A stretch of 64,000 bases of DNA from Manihot esculenta (lineage: Eukaryota > Streptophyta > Magnoliopsida > Malpighiales > Euphorbiaceae): assembly GCF_001659605.2 (NCBI RefSeq), contig NC_035176.2:18121122-18185121 (forward strand), in the 5' to 3' direction. Position numbers and translations under genes: made by a program. Under the pieces are notes generated by a model that was not told the origin of the DNA, searched no databases, and worked only from the letters and a program-made list of their open reading frames with translations. This document shows positions 24,379 through 37,100 of this stretch, piece after piece. The stretch's first letter is position 1. Each line of letters starts with the position of its first letter.

Positions 24379-25302
24379 GAATAAATAATATATTTGGTAT
24401 TTGAGTTTTAATATAATTAATGGATTGATTCTATATTTTCAAAATCGAATATTTAAATATTTCTATCATCAGTTATTTAAATTAGAGGTCCCTCCGTCCA
24501 TTTTTACCATTAAAAGTATAAAAACGTTATTATTACATTTTTAAAAGAGATAAATTACACTTAAATTCTTGATTTTTAATATAATTAATAAATTAGTCCC
24601 TGTAACTTTAAAATCATGTACTTAAATCTCTCTATGATCAGTTTGTTCTCATATATTATAATTTAAATATTTTGATCCTTCATTTTTTATTTGAAAGAAC
24701 CTTTAAGTCTCATTAACTTTTATCTATAATATCTTATTTAACTAATTTTTAACTCTTTTTATTCTTCAAATTTCATTCATTAAAATATTTCAATATTTAT
24801 AATTCCAAAACTTTTAGAAAATACTTATAACTTTAACTATTTTTAAGTGGTACAATATAATCTTCAAATAGGTTGTAAACTTTTATAAAAATATTTTAGA
24901 AAGGAATTTTACTTTTAGAAAAAGTATGACCATCCACTTTTTTTGAATTAATGTTTATAACGGATGAAAAAATTGTAATTTTAAACGAATTAAAAATAGA
25001 GAGATTTAAAGATTTAGTTTTAAAAGTATAAAGACTAATCCGTCAATTATGCTCAAACTTATAGACCAAAATGTAGTTTACATAATATAAAATTCTCATC
25101 TATATTGGGAAGAATTTAAGTGTTCATGAGGGTATTTTAGATATTTGAAATATTTATTCTCCTTTTAACTGGTTGACTAACGAAATTATGGATGGAAGGA
25201 CCTCCAATTTAAATGGATTGATTATATAGAGATTTAAATGTTTGATATAGAGACTAATCCGTTAATTATGTTAAAATTTAGGGACTAAAATATAATTTAT
25301 CC
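24379..25302. mobile_element. Non-autonomous TIR element (outer), nested pair
   Basis: The left end (about 24379-24530) and the reverse complement of the right end (about 25150-25302) align over ~140 bp, sharing GATTAGTCTCTATATC-like and GGAGGTCCYTCC stretches. This resembles the long, diverged terminal inverted repeats of plant Mutator-like non-autonomous elements. No clear target duplication was found. It contains the inner element 24549-25084. Confidence 0.5.
24549..25084. mobile_element. Non-autonomous TIR element (inner)
   Basis: The left terminus GATAAATTACACTTAAATTC and the reverse complement of the right terminus (TATGTAAACTACATTTTGG) start inverted repeats of about 120 bp, related in sequence to the outer element. 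No transposase sequence is present. Confidence 0.5.
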
Positions 25303-25678
25303 TGATATAAATAGTAATTTTTAAATATATTTAATAGTAAAAAGGGGTAACCACATAATTTTATAAATTTCCAACTATACAAATAACGGTAGAGTGCGTT
25401 TAGTCAGATATTAAAAGAACAATAGAAAAAAAATAAAAGTATAGGGTGAAATTGTAACATAAGTAAAATATAAATTTTTTTTAATTAATTCTAAACTTTA
25501 TTGACGTGACATGATGTTGATGAAGTGAGTAACGTGACAATTCTATTAATTTTTTAAAGTAAAAATAATAGTTAAGTGCATTTAGAGCAACTTTAAAATG
25601 TTAGAGTTTAATTGACAAAAAAAATACATGATATAATTACAACAAAATAAAAAATATAAATTTTTTTGCGATTAACTC

Positions 25679-25721
25679 TAATAATAATAATAATAACAAT
25701 AATAATAATAATAACAATAAT
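25679..25721. repeat. AAT-type microsatellite
   Basis: A run of TAA/AAT triplets broken by two AAC units, abutting the left end of the next inverted-repeat element. Confidence 0.85.
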
Positions 25722-26445
25722 GGATAATGGTCAAAACAAACTTGAACTATTCATGTTTTAATAAATGCATTCAAACTATAAAAGTTAACTAATTTACTTT
25801 AAACTAACCACTTATAATTTTAGATAACACATTTCTAAGAGCTAATAATACATTTTTTAATCTTTTTATAAGTGTAATTTTTTTACGTAGTTATCAGTTT
25901 TAAGTGTTGTGCTAATAATACTACTAACAAATCAAGAATTACAATTCTGACTATCTGAAAATTAATTATATTTATTATATCTACTTTAATAGAATTGAAA
26001 GTTATAGTCTAATTAATCGAAAATAGCAAAGTAAATTTAATTTATAATTATATTTTATATATTATATAATAAATTTATCCATTTTAAATTTATTAAATAA
26101 ATTATTGACTTTCAGTCTAATCAAAGTAAATATAATAATTATAATTAATTTTTTAAGTTGAGAGAATTTTAATCCTTAATTTATTAGAATTAATATTATC
26201 ACGACACTTGTGACCTATAATTACGCAAAAAGCTACACTTGTCGATATAAAAAAGATTTAAAAATATTAATTTTTAGTGCTGACTAGGATAATGACGTGG
26301 CATTTATGTTAGATTTAACAGTTAAATTTAATGATAAGATATAAATAAATTTAGGTAGTTAATTTAAGATATATTAGTTAATTCTTATAATTTAAAATAT
26401 ATTTATTAAAATACGAATAGTTTAGAATTATTTAACTATTATCCC
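25722..26445. mobile_element. Non-autonomous TIR element
   Basis: The left end GGATAATGGTCAAAACAAAC and the reverse complement of the right end (GGGATAATAGTTAAATAATT) continue as diverged inverted repeats of about 110 bp. The 724-bp element has no ORF. The target duplication cannot be read because both flanks are TAA repeats. Confidence 0.5.
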
Positions 26446-27044
26446 TAATAATAAATATGAGAGAGACTCAAGAGAATCCATATACGGTGGTTTGTCGATA
26501 GAGAAAATTAGTAGTTGATTATTAATTGCTTTTCTTCCATCACCAAATGCCTCGTTTCTATGTGGGGAAAAAATGTCCTATTTCACACTCTTATGGACCT
26601 TCATTGAACGATTTCGAATTTTGTACATAAAAGCAGTTAAGCAAGACACTTTCGATCCTTCAAATTTGAAGAATAGGTAGCTTTTTGTACATCTATAGCT
26701 TCCTTAGAATGTCTTTTTGTAGCATTTCTCACTAGCTTAAATACGGGAGACTTTGTTGAAGTTCTCATTGGCTTAAATCTTAACTTTTTCATTTTCTTTA
26801 TATTTGGTCATCTGTTCTTGCCATCCTAGTTCCGAGAAGATGTTGGTTTGAGGTTCCTCAACCACTTCTGAAATTTAATATGCTTAGCTTTGATACTAAG
26901 CTTTTTAGGTACCTTTTCCTATAACACCTTTAAAGAAAATTAAGAAACATAGATCAACCACTCAGACACCGGGTGTAGTTAGGGCTCTTATTACAGTAGG
27001 GAGACCTGGAATTTTTTGTAACATCCTTTTTGTATGATATCAAC
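26446..27044. other. No recognisable gene
   Basis: Moderately AT-rich sequence with no long frame and no motif I can name. Confidence 0.6.
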
Positions 27045-27535
27045 CATACTAGTTGAAAAAATAGGACAGACTAATAAAATCTTAATCGTGTTGAATACTA
27101 TCCTTAAAGATTTATTTCGCAATCTCCCAGAATTAAACAGATTCTTCTGAAATTTAATTTTTAAGATTAGGACAATAAGAATTTATTTATAATTTATAAC
27201 CCAGCTGAAAGAAAGAAATAAGAGGTAGAGTAAAGAAAATGGGTGTGATTTTTTTATGAAGATGCATGCTATTTACAGTGAAAAAAATAATCATTATAAA
27301 CTATTATAAAATTTGTATAAAATCATAACGATCAAAATTAATCTTAGATTTAAATGTCAAACCTGTAATAATAAAAAAATGTCACAAATAAAATTTTCAA
27401 TGGCCATAAAATCTTATAAGATGAGATAATTATATTTGAGATCTAAAAATATTTAAAAGGTGAAAAATGATTATTTATTGGTAAGGTAAAATCTTTTGAA
27501 ATATAAATTCATTTTTACAACAATCCTCCACGCAT
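27045..27535. repeat. Diverged direct repeat H, copy 1
   Basis: This matches 31030-31590 in direct orientation, roughly 75-80% by eye. Shared anchors are ACAATAAGAATTTAT, TTTTTCAATGGC.ATAAAATCTTA and AATTATATTT(G/A)AGA. It could be an old LTR pair or a dispersed repeat. 27536-28157 holds nothing recognisable. Confidence 0.5.
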
Positions 27536-28157
27536 TTCAAAAGGTTTTTCATCGCTGGGTTTAAGATTTGAGTGCATATGTTTCGAATCTAGTGTCTTTT
27601 AGGCTATGAATCAGACCTAGATTCATAAGACTTAACATACAGGATAATTGGTGAAACTCTTGCTTCTATGAATCAAAAACTCTTTTTGGTAGGTTGATAT
27701 CTCATCAATCTCATGACACTCCACAAATCTTGTTGTCAATGTTGTTTCCCGCTAATAGGCCATGTGCATGCCTAGTAGTTCATAAGTACTCTAGAGATTA
27801 TGCTACAATCTCATATAAGTGACCCCACTCCATACTTATATAAATGATATTATCAAGTACATACTGCAATTTATACACCACCTATAAGGGATATGAATAT
27901 CATTAAGGGCTTTCAGCTCATCCTCTCATTAATGCAATCTAGCACTTCTCACACTATAGGAAGGGACAACGTTAAATAATACTGGCAAAACTAACAAGTG
28001 ATTTATTATTACCCAAATGAACATTTTTCATGGGATCTCCAATTACAAAGGTTGGGTTCCTATCACTGTTAATTTCATATTGGCTCAAATCCCATTCCCT
28101 TTGATGTTTCATTTATTAACTTCTTTCTTCAAGGTTTAGTTAGAGGATTGGCCAACT

Positions 28158-30003
28158 TGATATGGAACCCTATGACACAAGTCTCAAACCCACACACACA
28201 AGTAGATACGGAATCCAAAGATTTGATAAGCCCACCTCCTATGGCACCCTACACTTAGAGAAGCTGAAGCACCAACTATAAAAGGATTTAAATGAGAATC
28301 CGAAAAATGTCACAACGAATAGTTGATAAGTTAGCCAAGATTTTTAATGCAATTGATAAAAGCAAATCCTCACTTTTACTTAAAGCAATACACGCCAAAG
28401 GCATGAAGAAGAATTCTGAAAATTTTGATTCCAAAATTTCCTCTTACAAGTGTTTCTTATCCTTATATAGTAAGGAGAAAAAAATAAAATCTAAGATACT
28501 CTTCTTAGGCTTGGATAAAATACAAACAAGGCCCAAGCTCAATCACATATTAAAATAACACATCAAACTCATAAGCGATAAAACATAAGCCTGAAGCATA
28601 TCCCAACACTCTAAAATTTAGAAGATAAATTACGGCCAAAATACAAGTCCAAACAAAACTAAAATACAGCAAGTGTTCAAATAATAATACATAACAAGCC
28701 TATCATGACAAAGCTAAATCTTCACAAAATTCATTATTGATCTTCACTTTAGGCTTCTGTTTATGTAGTTTTGACCCATAGACTTGATTAGGCTCCCTAA
28801 GCCCATAATTGCAAGTATTGCACCAAATCTACCCAATATGAGTTGAAGCACGCCCCAAGTGTATTTGGATCATATAAATATGATTTTGAATACCTTTTAG
28901 GCCCATTTGAATAATATAAGGTTGCTCCACATCATTGTTGAAAATTTACTCTATTGGATCCGTATTATTCCCTCCTTCTCTAGAAAAAATTTGTTCTCGA
29001 ATTTTGCTCATGTTCATGTCAGGAATGGAAACTTTAGGAACCAATGCATCTTCAAAGACCTCCTCTTGAATAGGTGGAAATAACATGAAACTTTCGTCAT
29101 TGATGTTTTCATCATCAACCTGCACATCAAGAACAAATAAATTAGGCATAACAATGTTAGTCATAAAAAGATCATGTGGATGTGACCCATTCTTCTCTAT
29201 AACTTTCAAAATAGCCCAATTCGCCTCCTCCACCTCATCAATCATGTCCTCTCCATGTCCACCATCATTTATAACCTCTTCTGTAAGCTCATTGATGGAA
29301 TTTTTAACAACAACTACATTAACTTCATGCATTACAACTTCCTCTTCAATTTCAATCTCTATGGAAGTTAAGATTGGAACTTTAGCCTCTTCTTTCTTCT
29401 TTTCTTTCTTCTTTTCTTTCTCCATCTTCCCTCCTTGCACTAGTCTTGCCAACCTATTGTTCAAATCCCTATAATAGTGTGAAGAAATGAATCTCTAGCG
29501 CATCAACTCTTCATCTCGAACTTGAGACCTATTGGAATTAAAAGTTCTTTGAGAGTTGAGAGAACTTGAGACCTAGAGAGGATGACCGAAGCAATAGGAT
29601 GACCTATTGGAATTAAACAAGAGTAATCCTTAGATTTTTTTTTTTTTGTAAATTTTGAATTTGTATTCCAAAAATGAGATTAGATAATGATTCAAATAAT
29701 TAAAAAGGTGCAGCGATGGACACAAGAAATCTTCACCGAATTCAATAAGGAAGAAAAGGAAAACTCATAAAAATCTCAGAATCTAAGATAAATCAGAATT
29801 TACCTCACTTTGGCTTTGATAGCAGCTGACGTGGAACCTTATGGCACTAGCCTCAAAACCACATGCACAAGTAGATATGGAATTTAAATATTTGATAAAC
29901 CCACCTCCTATGGCACCCTACACTTAGAAAAATTAAAACACCAATGATAAAAGGATTTAAATGAAAATCCGATAAATACCACAATGAATAGTTGATAAGT
30001 TTT
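28158..30003 (-). mobile_element. Element D1: truncated member of an unclassified LTR family
   Basis: On the minus strand this has a 3' LTR at 28158-28967, an internal region 28968-29826 and only the last ~177 bp of a 5' LTR (29827-30003). Identity was established by comparison with the complete copy D2 (34115-37485): same LTR ends (minus TGATACGGATC...CACGTCA, here slightly decayed) and the same purine-rich tract before the 3' LTR. The internal region is shorter than in D2, so about 950 bp is deleted. Confidence 0.75.
28946..29425 (-). CDS. Acidic unclassified protein of element D (partial)
   Basis: The first ATG is at 29425 (MEKEKKKEKKKEEAK...); the frame is open upstream to 29464 without an ATG. 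The product is about 159 residues: a Lys/Glu-rich N-terminus, then a Glu/Asp-rich region with stretches such as NDGGHGEDMID. The stop lies inside the 3' LTR. I recognise no domain and no enzyme. A similar but broken frame lies in D2 at 34824-35340. It may be a degenerate Gag-like or element-specific protein; function is unknown. Confidence 0.35.
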   Translation of the reverse strand: MEKEKKKEKKKEEAKVPILTSIEIEIEEEVVMHEVNVVVVKNSINELTEEVINDGGHGEDMIDEVEEANWAILKVIEKNGSHPHDLFMTNIVMPNLFVLDVQVDDENINDESFMLFPPIQEEVFEDALVPKVSIPDMNMSKIREQIFSREGGNNTDPIE

Positions 30004-30195
30004 AGGATCAGTAAGCATATTTTTAGCAAAATATGCCCACACTTTTAAATATTTTAAGTCAAACTTATAAAAAAAATTTCATAAATCATAAAAACCTTAT
30101 CAATTTATTTTCCATTACTCTTAATGCTACTGAGAGCCTTATTAATTATTAAGTCAATCTTATCAATTTATTATTCATGAGAGACTTATCAATTT

Positions 30196-30770
30196 ATTAT
30201 TTAGGTCTATTGGCTCAAAAAAGCCAAAACTTTACGAGTTTTAACATTTATAGTCTAAACTATTAATTTTGGATCAAAAAACCCTAACTTTTAAATTTGT
30301 TATAATTGTCGCAACGTTTTAAATTAACTTGGATCATATCTAAATTAGCTCACATGGCACATTATATGTCACTATTTTTGCTATATAAATAACTTGATTA
30401 TCTTGAATTAGACTTTAATTAAGACCTTAACCCCTAATTACCTAAAATCCTCAATTATGATTTTTATTTAAGTATGAGAGAATTAAATATTTCAATTATA
30501 TAATTTATAAATTTTATGTAATTAAGAGTTTAGTATCTTAATTAAGGTTTAATTCCAGTTAATCAAGTTGCTTTTGTGATAAAAATGATGACATATAGTA
30601 TATTGTGCAAGTTAATTTAAATCTGATTAAAATTAGTTTAGAAAATTGCTACAATTACAACAAATTCAAAAGTTGTGATTTTTTTATTTAAATTAAAAAT
30701 TTAGACTATAAAAGTGAAAACTTGTAAAGTTTGGGTCTTTTTGGATTAATAGGCCTATTATTTATTATTT
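30196..30770. mobile_element. Long-TIR non-autonomous element
   Basis: Left arm from about 30203 (AGGTCTATTGGCTCAAAAAA) and right arm reverse-complemented from about 30756 (AGGCCTATTAATCCAAAAAG) pair for about 240 bp, leaving a short centre near 30440-30530. It has no ORF. Exact ends are uncertain because both flanks are TTATTATTT-like. Confidence 0.55.
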
Positions 30771-30873
30771 TTAACTTTTAAAAAAAAATTTATTGAAAAT
30801 TATTTTTAAATTGAGTTCATAAATTTAATATTTGATGGATGCCTATCATTTCCGGTAGATAAAAAAAGTTAAA

Positions 30874-30905
30874 TAATAATAATAATAATAATATTAATAA
30901 TAATA
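30874..30905. repeat. AAT microsatellite
   Basis: About ten AAT triplets with one ATT interruption. Confidence 0.85.
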
Positions 30906-31029
30906 AACTCACCTGATTTCATCGTTTACCACCAGTTTTTAACGACAACAATTTTCAAAGCCTTTTAATTTCTTTTTTCACCATTGAAAGATAAGATTCT
31001 TTCATATCATGAAAAATAAATTATTAACA

Positions 31030-31590
31030 TTATTGGAAAAATAGGATAGAATAATAAAAATTGAGTTATATTGGATACTGTTTTAAAGATTTATTTTATA
31101 ATATTCAAAATTAAGCAGGTTTTTCTAGAATTTAATTTTCAGAATAAGAACAATAAGAATTTATAATGAAAGCAATAAAAAGAGAAGTAAAGTAGAGAAA
31201 ATTGGCGTAATTTTTTTTTGTGAATATGCATATTATTTATAATGAAAAAAAAATAGTTACAGTAAACTGTTATGAAAAATTTAAGATAATATAATTAAAT
31301 ATATATAAAATCATAACAATCGAATTTAATATTATATTTAAATATCAAACTGGTTAAAAAAATGTTATAAATAAATTTTTCAATGGCTATAAAATCTTAG
31401 AAAATGAAATAATTATATTTAAGACCTAATAATATATTTTTTTTTAAATGAGAATTGGGGATTGGGGGAGTAAATATGAGACCTCGGATTCGGTGTAAGT
31501 ATGTGAGTGCATACCTAACAATATTAAAAAAGTTAAAAATGAACATTGATAAGTTAAAATCTTTTGAATTATAAATTTATTTTTACAACT
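31030..31590. repeat. Diverged direct repeat H, copy 2
   Basis: Counterpart of 27045-27535. Element D1 and the long-TIR element lie between the two copies. Confidence 0.5.
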
Positions 31591-32723
31591 ATCGATGAGA
31601 GAACGGAACACGATCTAATTGCAGTTGGGGATCATGTTATCCTTTTAAGTTCTGTTATTGTCAAAACTTTTTGAAGATTTAGCTTTAATATCAAGATAAA
31701 TGGTTAACCGATTCCAAATATCAAGATTTAGCTTGTCAACTTTTGTTGTTAGCACACTCTGTTATGATAGCAAAAAACAGAGTAATATATTATTCTGATG
31801 ATCAAATGGTGGCTCATGGTGGACAAGCTGGTTTGCTGAGTTAAGAACATGGGACTGAGTTTCTGAATTGTATCAATGATATAAAGTGGTCAAGCAAAGA
31901 AGAAAGGAAGTAGCTTAGCAAGGGTTGGCCAGCTACTTCATACGCTTTCCGCTGAAAATCTTTAGCAGATAATGAGAGTATTTGTTGGCTTCTTTAGAGC
32001 TTCTGTCAAGCCCAAGCCTTCCATGTCTGTGACACCCATGCATCTGAGTTTTCATTCTCCATTGGAGAAAGGAATGGGTCATCAATTTTCTTTTTTTTTT
32101 TTTTTCAAATGGCCTTTTTACACTATTGAAATTTTTAACAAAAATCATGAAAGCTTTTATTAAATAAAAAGGTCCAACCCCAAAATTAATATATAATAAT
32201 TATTTAAATTCATAAATCTTTTAAAAATAATCACTTAGCCTGAAAAACAGTAATACCCTCAACTTTCCCTTTACAAATTAAAAAAAATTAAACATTTAAG
32301 TCCTAAGAATAACTTAATAATCACCGAAACCCTTATTAAACAAATTCCAAGGAGATTAGTTTTCTATAAATTGTACAATGAGTATAAAAGAATATCCTCG
32401 TTAATTCAAAAATAACAATGGTAATAATTTTTTTTATAAGCAGCTTAGAAAGACCTAAATCACTCATAAAAGTGATCTTTTTAGCAAGGAAGAAAAATTG
32501 CCTCGAAAAGTAATTATTATCAGTGGGCCGCTGAATTTCCTGTTAAAAAGGTTAAACTTTTGTGGGGTAAGATTTTCCTACTAAAAGGGAAATTTTTACT
32601 GCCGAAAATACTCTCCAGTAAAGGATGAAGTAATTGTGGCAGATATTTTTGCCAATAGAAGTTTGTTAATCAGTGATAAATTATTCCCACTAAACATATC
32701 ATTACAAGGAAAATATTATCATT
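31591..32723. other. No recognisable gene
   Basis: Only short frames are present (for example 31933-32148 and 31972-32163 on opposite strands). They overlap a poly-T tract and have no recognisable similarity. Confidence 0.6.
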
Positions 32724-33060
32724 TTGATGATGCAACCTGAGCAACATAAGCATTTTTCGCTGCAGCATAGCATTCTGCTCCACTCAACAGCAGCTACTCA
32801 TTCTGTTCATGTTTGCATGAGCTGCAGCAACATCAACATCAACATCAACCTGAGCAGCCCAACTCCTCATTCGCTGCAGCCCAACTCCTCATTTTGCAAA
32901 ATGAGTTGCAGTTGCTTATGGTTACGAATTCACGACATAAAAAATAAATAAAACTAAGTAAAATTTTAATTTGGCCCCTCAAAACTTCATACTCAAGCTC
33001 TGATATTATACAAAGTGATTTTTAATAAAAATACAATAAGATTCTATGATAAAAAGGATG
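32724..33060 (-). repeat. CTG/CAG-rich leader-like repeat, copy 1
   Basis: A segment rich in GCAGC/GAGCAGC words, followed by TTTGGCCCCTC-AAACTTCATACTCAAGCTCTGATAT. The same order occurs at 51790-52270. On the minus strand the end reads ATATCAGAGCTTGAGTATGAAG, a degenerate initiator-Met primer site plus leader. It is probably an LTR-element leader. Its plus-strand ORF 32724-32951 is judged incidental. Confidence 0.45.
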
Positions 33061-33089
33061 AAAATAGAAATGTTATTTAAACTCTCATC

Positions 33090-33975
33090 TGATTTGGGAA
33101 AGATTTATTGAGGAGAAGGCGAGTCTTTAAGAAGTTTTATCTCACGGTTTAATGCAGAAGCAATACAGGCGTAAGAATTAAATCATGAAATAACATGTGA
33201 AGCATTAAAGAAAGGAACATGCAATATCAAGTTCATGGATTTCTTAATCAAGAGGCCAGCCGCTACGTACCAACAGTTAATGGATAAAGCCTAGAAGTAC
33301 ATCAGGCTAGATGACAAAATCCAAGCGTTGAGAGAGGATAAAAGAACAAGTCAAAAGCAAAACTAAAAGCTAGAGAGGAGAGGATATACAGGTTTAGGAA
33401 TTAAATTATGAGATAGCATGTGAAGTATTAAAGAAATGAACACGCAATATCAAGTTTATGGATTATCTAATCAAGAATAAAGCCGCTATGTACCAACAGT
33501 TAATGGATAAAGCCTAGAAGTACATTAGGTTAGATGACAAAGTCTAAGTGTTGAGAGAGGATAAAAGGACGATTCAAAACCAAAACTAAAAGCTGGAGAG
33601 GAGAGGATATGAAGGAGATCATAGAAGTTACCCAGTCTCCCAAAGAAAGGATGACCAAAGTAAGTATAAGAATTATACTCCATTAAATGACTTACGAGCA
33701 CATATTCTAATGTGGATTAGAAAAAATGACAAGAAGGTCAGATGACCTCTTAAGCTCTAAGAGAGCCAAAAGGCAAGACATGACCAAGTACTGGTGCTTT
33801 CACGAATACCATGGACATACAATGAAGGAGTGTCGGTAGCTGAAAGAGGAGATTAAGAGGTTAATAAAGGGCAACACACTTTGAAAGTTTGCCAAAAAGA
33901 TTAGGGAAGATAGCAGACCTGAACCTGAGGCAACAACTCATGAAACCACCCCTGACAGGGACCTGTAAGGGTTAT
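33090..33975 (+). pseudogene. Tat-lineage Ty3/gypsy gag remnant (element E)
   Basis: Frames broken by stops resemble Tat-type Gag: GESLRSFISRFNAEAIQ (about 33116), then EALKKGTCNIKF, then YTPLNDLRAHI (about 33678). The zinc-binding-like box CFHEYHGHTMKEC (33794-33832) and LKEEIKRLIKG follow. A ~220-bp part (33171-33392) is repeated in tandem (33393-33613) with about 10% difference. Several in-frame stops show it is dead. Right of 33975 the frame jumps straight to integrase C-terminal sequence, so most of pol is deleted. Confidence 0.75.
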
Positions 33976-34109
33976 TCACGTGTCTTTAATATAGTAGACT
34001 TAGTCCATAAAAGAACAAACGTAAAAGGCGATAATGCCAGGTTTGGTAATTTGGGCGAAAACTGGAAATGACCAATTAGGGTCTCAAAGGTTATTCGTCC
34101 ATGATCTTA
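33976..34109 (+). pseudogene. Integrase C-terminal scrap of element E, part 1
   Basis: The plus-strand translation gives DLVHKRTNVKGDNA, NLGENWK-stop-PIRVSKVIRP and SYKL. This is the pattern of the Tat integrase end (DLVLRK..., NWEGPYRV, GSYKL). It is interrupted at the SYKL codons by element D2 and resumes at 37491 as KLDGRVIFHSWN. Two stops are present. Confidence 0.7.
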
Positions 34110-34114
34110 TAAGC
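34110..34114. repeat. Target-site duplication of element D2, left copy
   Basis: TAAGC precedes the D2 terminus. The second copy is at 37486-37490. Confidence 0.9.
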
Positions 34115-37100
34115 TGACGTGGAACCCTATGGCACAAGACTCAAACCCACGCGCACAAGTAGATATGAAATTCAAAAATTTGATAAACTCACCTCCTATG
34201 GCACCCACACTTAGAGAAGCTGAAACACCAATGATAGAAGGATTTAGATGAGAATCTAATAAACGCCACAACGAATAGCTGATAAGTTAGCCTAGATTCT
34301 TGATGCAATTAATGAAAGCAAATCCTCACTCTCACTCAAAGCAATACACGTTAAAGGTGTGAAGAAGAATTCTGAAAATTTTAATAAAAGTTTCTTCTTA
34401 CAAGTGCTCATCCTTATATAGTAAGGAGAAAATTAAAACTCTAAGACACTCGTTTTAAGCTTAGTCGAACCATACACAAGGCTCAAGCCTAGTCACACAC
34501 TAAAATAACACATCAAACTCATAAGTATTAAAACATAAGCCCAAAACATAGCCCAATACTCTAAAACTTAAAAGATAAAATATGGTCAAAATACAAGCCC
34601 AAACAAGCTAAAATAAAGCAAGTGTTTAAATAATAAAATGTAGCAAGCTCATTATAACAAAGCTGAATATTCACAAATCCCTTTATGTAGCTTTGGCCCA
34701 TAGGCTTTATTAGACTCCCTAAGTCTATTATTGTAAGTGTTACACCAAATCTGCCCTATATGAATTGAAGCATGCTCCAAGTGTATTTGGATCATATGGA
34801 TATGATTTTAAACTCTTTTAGACTCATTTGAATGATATAAAGTTGCTCCACACTATTGTTGAAAATTTGCCTATTGAATCTATATCATTCCCTCCTTCTT
34901 TAGAAAAGATTCGTCCTCGAATCTTGCTCATGTTTATGTTAGGAATGGAAGCTTTAGGAACCAATACATCTTCAAAGACCTCCACTTGAATAGGTGGAAA
35001 TAGCATGAAACTTTTTTCATGTATGTTTTCATCAATAACCTACACATCAAGAATAAATAAACTAGGCATAACAATGTTAGCCATAGAAATATCCTGTGCA
35101 TGTGACCCATTCTCCTCTATAACTTTCAAAATAGCCCTATTTGCCTCCTCCATCTCATCAATCATGTCCTCCCCATGTCCACCATCATTCATAACCTGTT
35201 CTATAAGCTCAATGATGGAGTTTTTAGAAACAACTATATTAACTTCATGCATTACAACTTCCTCTTTGATTTTAATCTCTATGGAAGTTGAGATTGGAAC
35301 TTTAGCCTCTTATTTCTCCTTTTCTTTCTCCATCTTTCCTCATTGCACTAGTCTTACCAACCTATTGTTCAAATCCCTATAATAGTATGAAAGGATGAAT
35401 CTCTAGCGCATCAACTCTTCATCTCGGACTTGAGGTCTATTGGAATTAAGAGTTCTTTGAGGCATTCTTGTAGAAATGGAAGCCTGGGAGACTTTCAAAC
35501 TCTCCATAGCTTCGGTCAACCTCTCAAGAGTCCTATAGAGCCTTCTAAACTTACCAACAACTGACTTTTGATGAGTTTATATTCACTAGCCATGTCCGGT
35601 TCACTTTCATCATCACTATCCATTACATTCTTATCTTTACTCACCCTGCCTTAAATCAACAAAGAACAAAGAGAACCAGTAAACATGGTATTAGAAATAA
35701 AAGCGCTCAAATGTTTGCACTTTTACCACTCTTTTGCTGATTCTTTAATTGCACTTCAGAAACTAAGGTCAACCAACCAACGATAAAGTGCATTTAAATA
35801 AACAAAGAAGAAAACTTAAAGAAAGAAGGAAGCATGCAAAAACCAGAAAGAAGACACTTAAAATTTGAAAAGTAATGCACGAACAAGGTTTTGTACTACG
35901 TGAAAATTATCACCTAGAGTATAAATATAAGCAAACAGTACTCTAGCAATGTCAAGGAAGCAAAAGCAAGTTTAAATAAAAAACAAAAACTTAGAATTCA
36001 AATGGAAACAAATATGGACAAAAAGTTTGAATTTAATTCACTTCAAAGTAAATTAAATATGTATCTATTTAAATCTACTCTAAAAGGCAAGTATCAAAAC
36101 CCCATAAATAGAATCAGAAAAAAAAATTAAATTTCACTCAACTTTAGTATTATGGATGAATTTTCTGGTCTTAAAAGAAGGATTTGATATCAAATAAATT
36201 TAGTTGCAATGGCCTTAAATAAGTACTTTAGGAAAATATGTAGAATTTCTTTTATTTTCCAATCTAAATTCAAAACAACTTAAATTTTAAAATTAATTCC
36301 CATAATTTTGGCCAACAAGAAAAGAAAATTTTAAGGCAGCAAATTAATATCTTAAATTTCGGCCAAAATAAAATCAGAAAGAATATCTCATAAATTTCGG
36401 CCAAACATCAAGAATTAAGGCAATGAAATTTCGGCCAAACAAATTGGGAAAGGAGAGCCAAACAGATATGATTTTCGGCCCAATAGAAAATTATCTCAAT
36501 TGAGAAGATTTTTTGCCAAACTAAAAAATAGAACAAAATAGATTTAGGTAAAACTTAAATTAATCAAAAGAAGCAGCAATGGTCACAAAGAAAATCTCAA
36601 CCAAATTCTCCAAGGAAGAGGAAAGAAGAAAATTCAAAAACTCTAGAACCTAAGATAAATCAGAATTTACCTCACTTTGTCTATGATACCAACTAACGCG
36701 GAACTCTATGGCTCAAGTCTCAAACCCACATACAAGTAGATATGGAATCCAAAAATTTGATAAACTTACCTTCTATAGCACCGCACACTTAGAGAAGCTG
36801 AAACACTAATGGTAGAATGATTTAGATGAGAATCCGACAAACGTCACAACGAATAGTTGATAAGTTAGCCTAGATTTTTTATGCAATTGATGAAAGCAAA
36901 TCCCCACTCTCACTCAAAACAATACACATTAAAGGCATGAAGAAGAATTCTAAAAATTTTGATTGAAAGTTTTCTCTTACAAGTGTTCCTTATCCTTATA
37001 TAGTAAGGAGAAAATTAAAACCCTTCTTAAGCTTGGTTGAACCATATACAAGGCTCAAGCCCAATTACATACTAAAATAATACATCAAACTCATAAGTAT

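Noticed and set aside
29085..29474. Plus-strand Ser/Thr-rich ORF in D1 (also 35005-35382)
   Set aside because: It is the antisense of the acidic D frame; Ser/Thr richness follows from Glu/Asp/Lys codons on the other strand.
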